A DNA stretch of 64,000 nt from the NCBI GenBank assembly GCA_902362725.1, contig CABIXM010000019.1, positions 1 through 64,000 on the forward strand. The letters are read 5' to 3'. A model generated the notes under the pieces. It was not told where the DNA came from, did no database searches, and was given only the letters and a program-made list of their open reading frames with translations. Shown one piece after another: positions 63,161-64,000 of the stretch (its first letter is position 1; every line of letters starts with the position of its first letter). Both the position numbers and the translations under genes were made by a program. The stretch comes from Clostridiaceae bacterium (lineage in GTDB: Bacteria > Bacillota > Clostridia > Lachnospirales > Lachnospiraceae).

Positions 63161-63649
63161 ATGAAAAAAATAATGGCAGCTACGTTATCGTTGCTTGCTT
63201 GTGCGGTTCTGCTTGCAGGGTGCAACATTTCCTCCGAAAACAATGAAGAACAGTCCTTAAAGGTATATTCATTTAGCGGAGAAAATGAATATATTTCTGT
63301 GTCGAATGGTGTAATTATTTTAGATGGCAAAGATGAAATTTGCTATGGTGGCGATTTGAAAGTGACATCAGATGATTTTGGCGATATTACCACATATTCA
63401 ACTACCATTTATATCAATGGAAGTGAAAAAGAACCTTTGCTTTCTAATAGTGTTGATGACCAGACAGGTGGGACAATAGATTTATCTGGAAATATTGGAA
63501 AAATTTATGGTGACATTCTCAAAGATAGAGATGCTGATAAGTTGACGGATAATTTGTGGTTTGAATTGAAAACAACCAATTTGAGAGGAGAAGAAAACAC
63601 TTATCAAGTGCAATTAGAGACAACTGAAATCACAAAGGAAGTCAAATAG
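63161..63649 (+). CDS. Hypothetical lipoprotein
   Basis: 162 residues. Signal peptide MKKIMAATLSLLACAVLLAGCN with lipobox LAGC. The mature protein is acidic and beta-rich (ISVSNGVIILDGKDEICYGG, TTYSTTIYINGSEKEPLL), with no recognised family. AAGGAG precedes the start. It is the last gene before the IS66 end, and 28 bases after the broken lipoprotein gene with which it was probably cotranscribed. Confidence 0.65.
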   Translation: MKKIMAATLSLLACAVLLAGCNISSENNEEQSLKVYSFSGENEYISVSNGVIILDGKDEICYGGDLKVTSDDFGDITTYSTTIYINGSEKEPLLSNSVDDQTGGTIDLSGNIGKIYGDILKDRDADKLTDNLWFELKTTNLRGEENTYQVQLETTEITKEVK

Positions 63650-63660
63650 TAACTTCTAAG

Positions 63661-64000
63661 GTAAGCGTCCAATAAGAGGGTGTATCGAAATTTCTGGCTG
63701 TTGCATGTAAACTATTGATTAGAGTTTTGGGAGTTGACTCTAAAAACTCTAAATCTAATCTAAGGAGCAGGCTTATGGATCTTTCTTCTTTGACTCCAGA
63801 CAAACAGGTGAAACTTCAATACTGGCTGGATGTAATACGGCAATGCAGGGCCTCCGGACTGACAAATCAGATCTGGTGTGAACAACACGATATCTCTTTG
63901 AAAAGTTATTATTACTGGCTTTCCAAAATTCGAAAGCTTGCCCTGGAAGAACTGCCCCGCAAGAAAAACGGCATCCACATGTGTACAGACCAACAGTCAA
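63661..64000 (+). mobile_element. Left end of an IS66-family insertion sequence (partial)
   Basis: The segment begins GTAAGCGTCC, the typical IS66 terminal inverted repeat, and soon contains the IS66 accessory gene. The right end is outside the window. The eight bases before it (63653-63660) would be the target duplication. Confidence 0.75.
63775..64000 (+). CDS. IS66-family accessory protein TnpA (5' part)
   Basis: 75 codons to the end of the window, still open. LTPDKQVKLQYWLDVIRQCRAS and LTNQIWCEQHDISLKSYYYWLSKIRK form the helix-turn-helix typical of the IS66 TnpA protein. The full family pattern is tnpA-tnpB-tnpC; tnpB and tnpC should follow beyond base 64000. AAGGAG precedes the ATG. Confidence 0.8.
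   Translation, partial: MDLSSLTPDKQVKLQYWLDVIRQCRASGLTNQIWCEQHDISLKSYYYWLSKIRKLALEELPRKKNGIHMCTDQQS

Overview
The window looks like a chromosomal segment of an anaerobic, gut-type Clostridia, most likely a Lachnospiraceae. The reasons are the mid-GC housekeeping genes with strong AGGAGG-type ribosome sites, a Gram-positive hprK, PhoP/PhoR with TTTACA/TTAACA Pho boxes, a frdX-hcp pair with a divergent Crp/Fnr regulator, AddAB instead of RecBCD, and Tn916/TnpV-type mobile genes. The genus cannot be fixed from sequence alone.

Layout. Bases 1-2.8 kb hold a sugar-alcohol cluster (end of a zinc dehydrogenase, a LacI regulator, and a xylulokinase broken by one in-frame TGA). Next come KtrAB potassium uptake on the minus strand, an MBL-fold hydrolase with a glyoxalase, galE, a DUF1846 protein, and a RelB/RelE-type pair whose toxin has an internal deletion (to 9.9 kb). 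From 10 to 18.1 kb lie pyrG, ftsH, uvrC, hprK and a ROK glucokinase. From 18.1 to 20.4 kb there is a long structured intergenic region and a membrane protein. An ammonium transporter fused to a P-II domain and an alkyltransferase-like gene follow. From 23.1 to 31.3 kb is a complete phosphate regulon: Na/Pi symporter-phoR-phoP, then pstS-C-A-B-phoU, each transcription unit preceded by a Pho box. The PstS has its two halves in swapped order.

Bases 31.4-32.2 kb contain no protein gene but have a consensus promoter, about 550 nt of purine-rich, hairpin-rich sequence and a 3' terminator. This is the best candidate here for a large, undescribed noncoding RNA. It precedes addB-addA, a LemA/Lon-like AAA+ pair, rpiR/gnd, a MATE exporter, a small metallopeptidase and the nitric-oxide/hydroxylamine module hcp-frdX-hcpR.

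From about 51 kb the sequence becomes AT-richer and accessory. A periplasmic-binding-protein/hybrid histidine kinase operon has its third gene, a response regulator, cut off after about 20 codons. It is followed by a mosaic of mobile-element debris. A 17-bp direct repeat lying in the 5' end of a low-molecular-weight phosphatase-like gene (54781 and 61627) brackets a 6.86-kb element with rep, a broken dnaC, xis, a Tn916-type integrase, a MATE exporter and a broken AraC regulator. To its right lie a TnpV-like gene, small membrane/lipoprotein genes and the left end of an IS66 element.

Two families of structured intergenic repeats are scattered through the chromosomal part. Family R (2911, 9959, 18457, 26919) shares a fold with a conserved asymmetric bulge, although its stems differ in sequence between sub-families. 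Family E (11858, 18665) is a closed stem enclosing two branches with a shared TGCTCATATCG segment.
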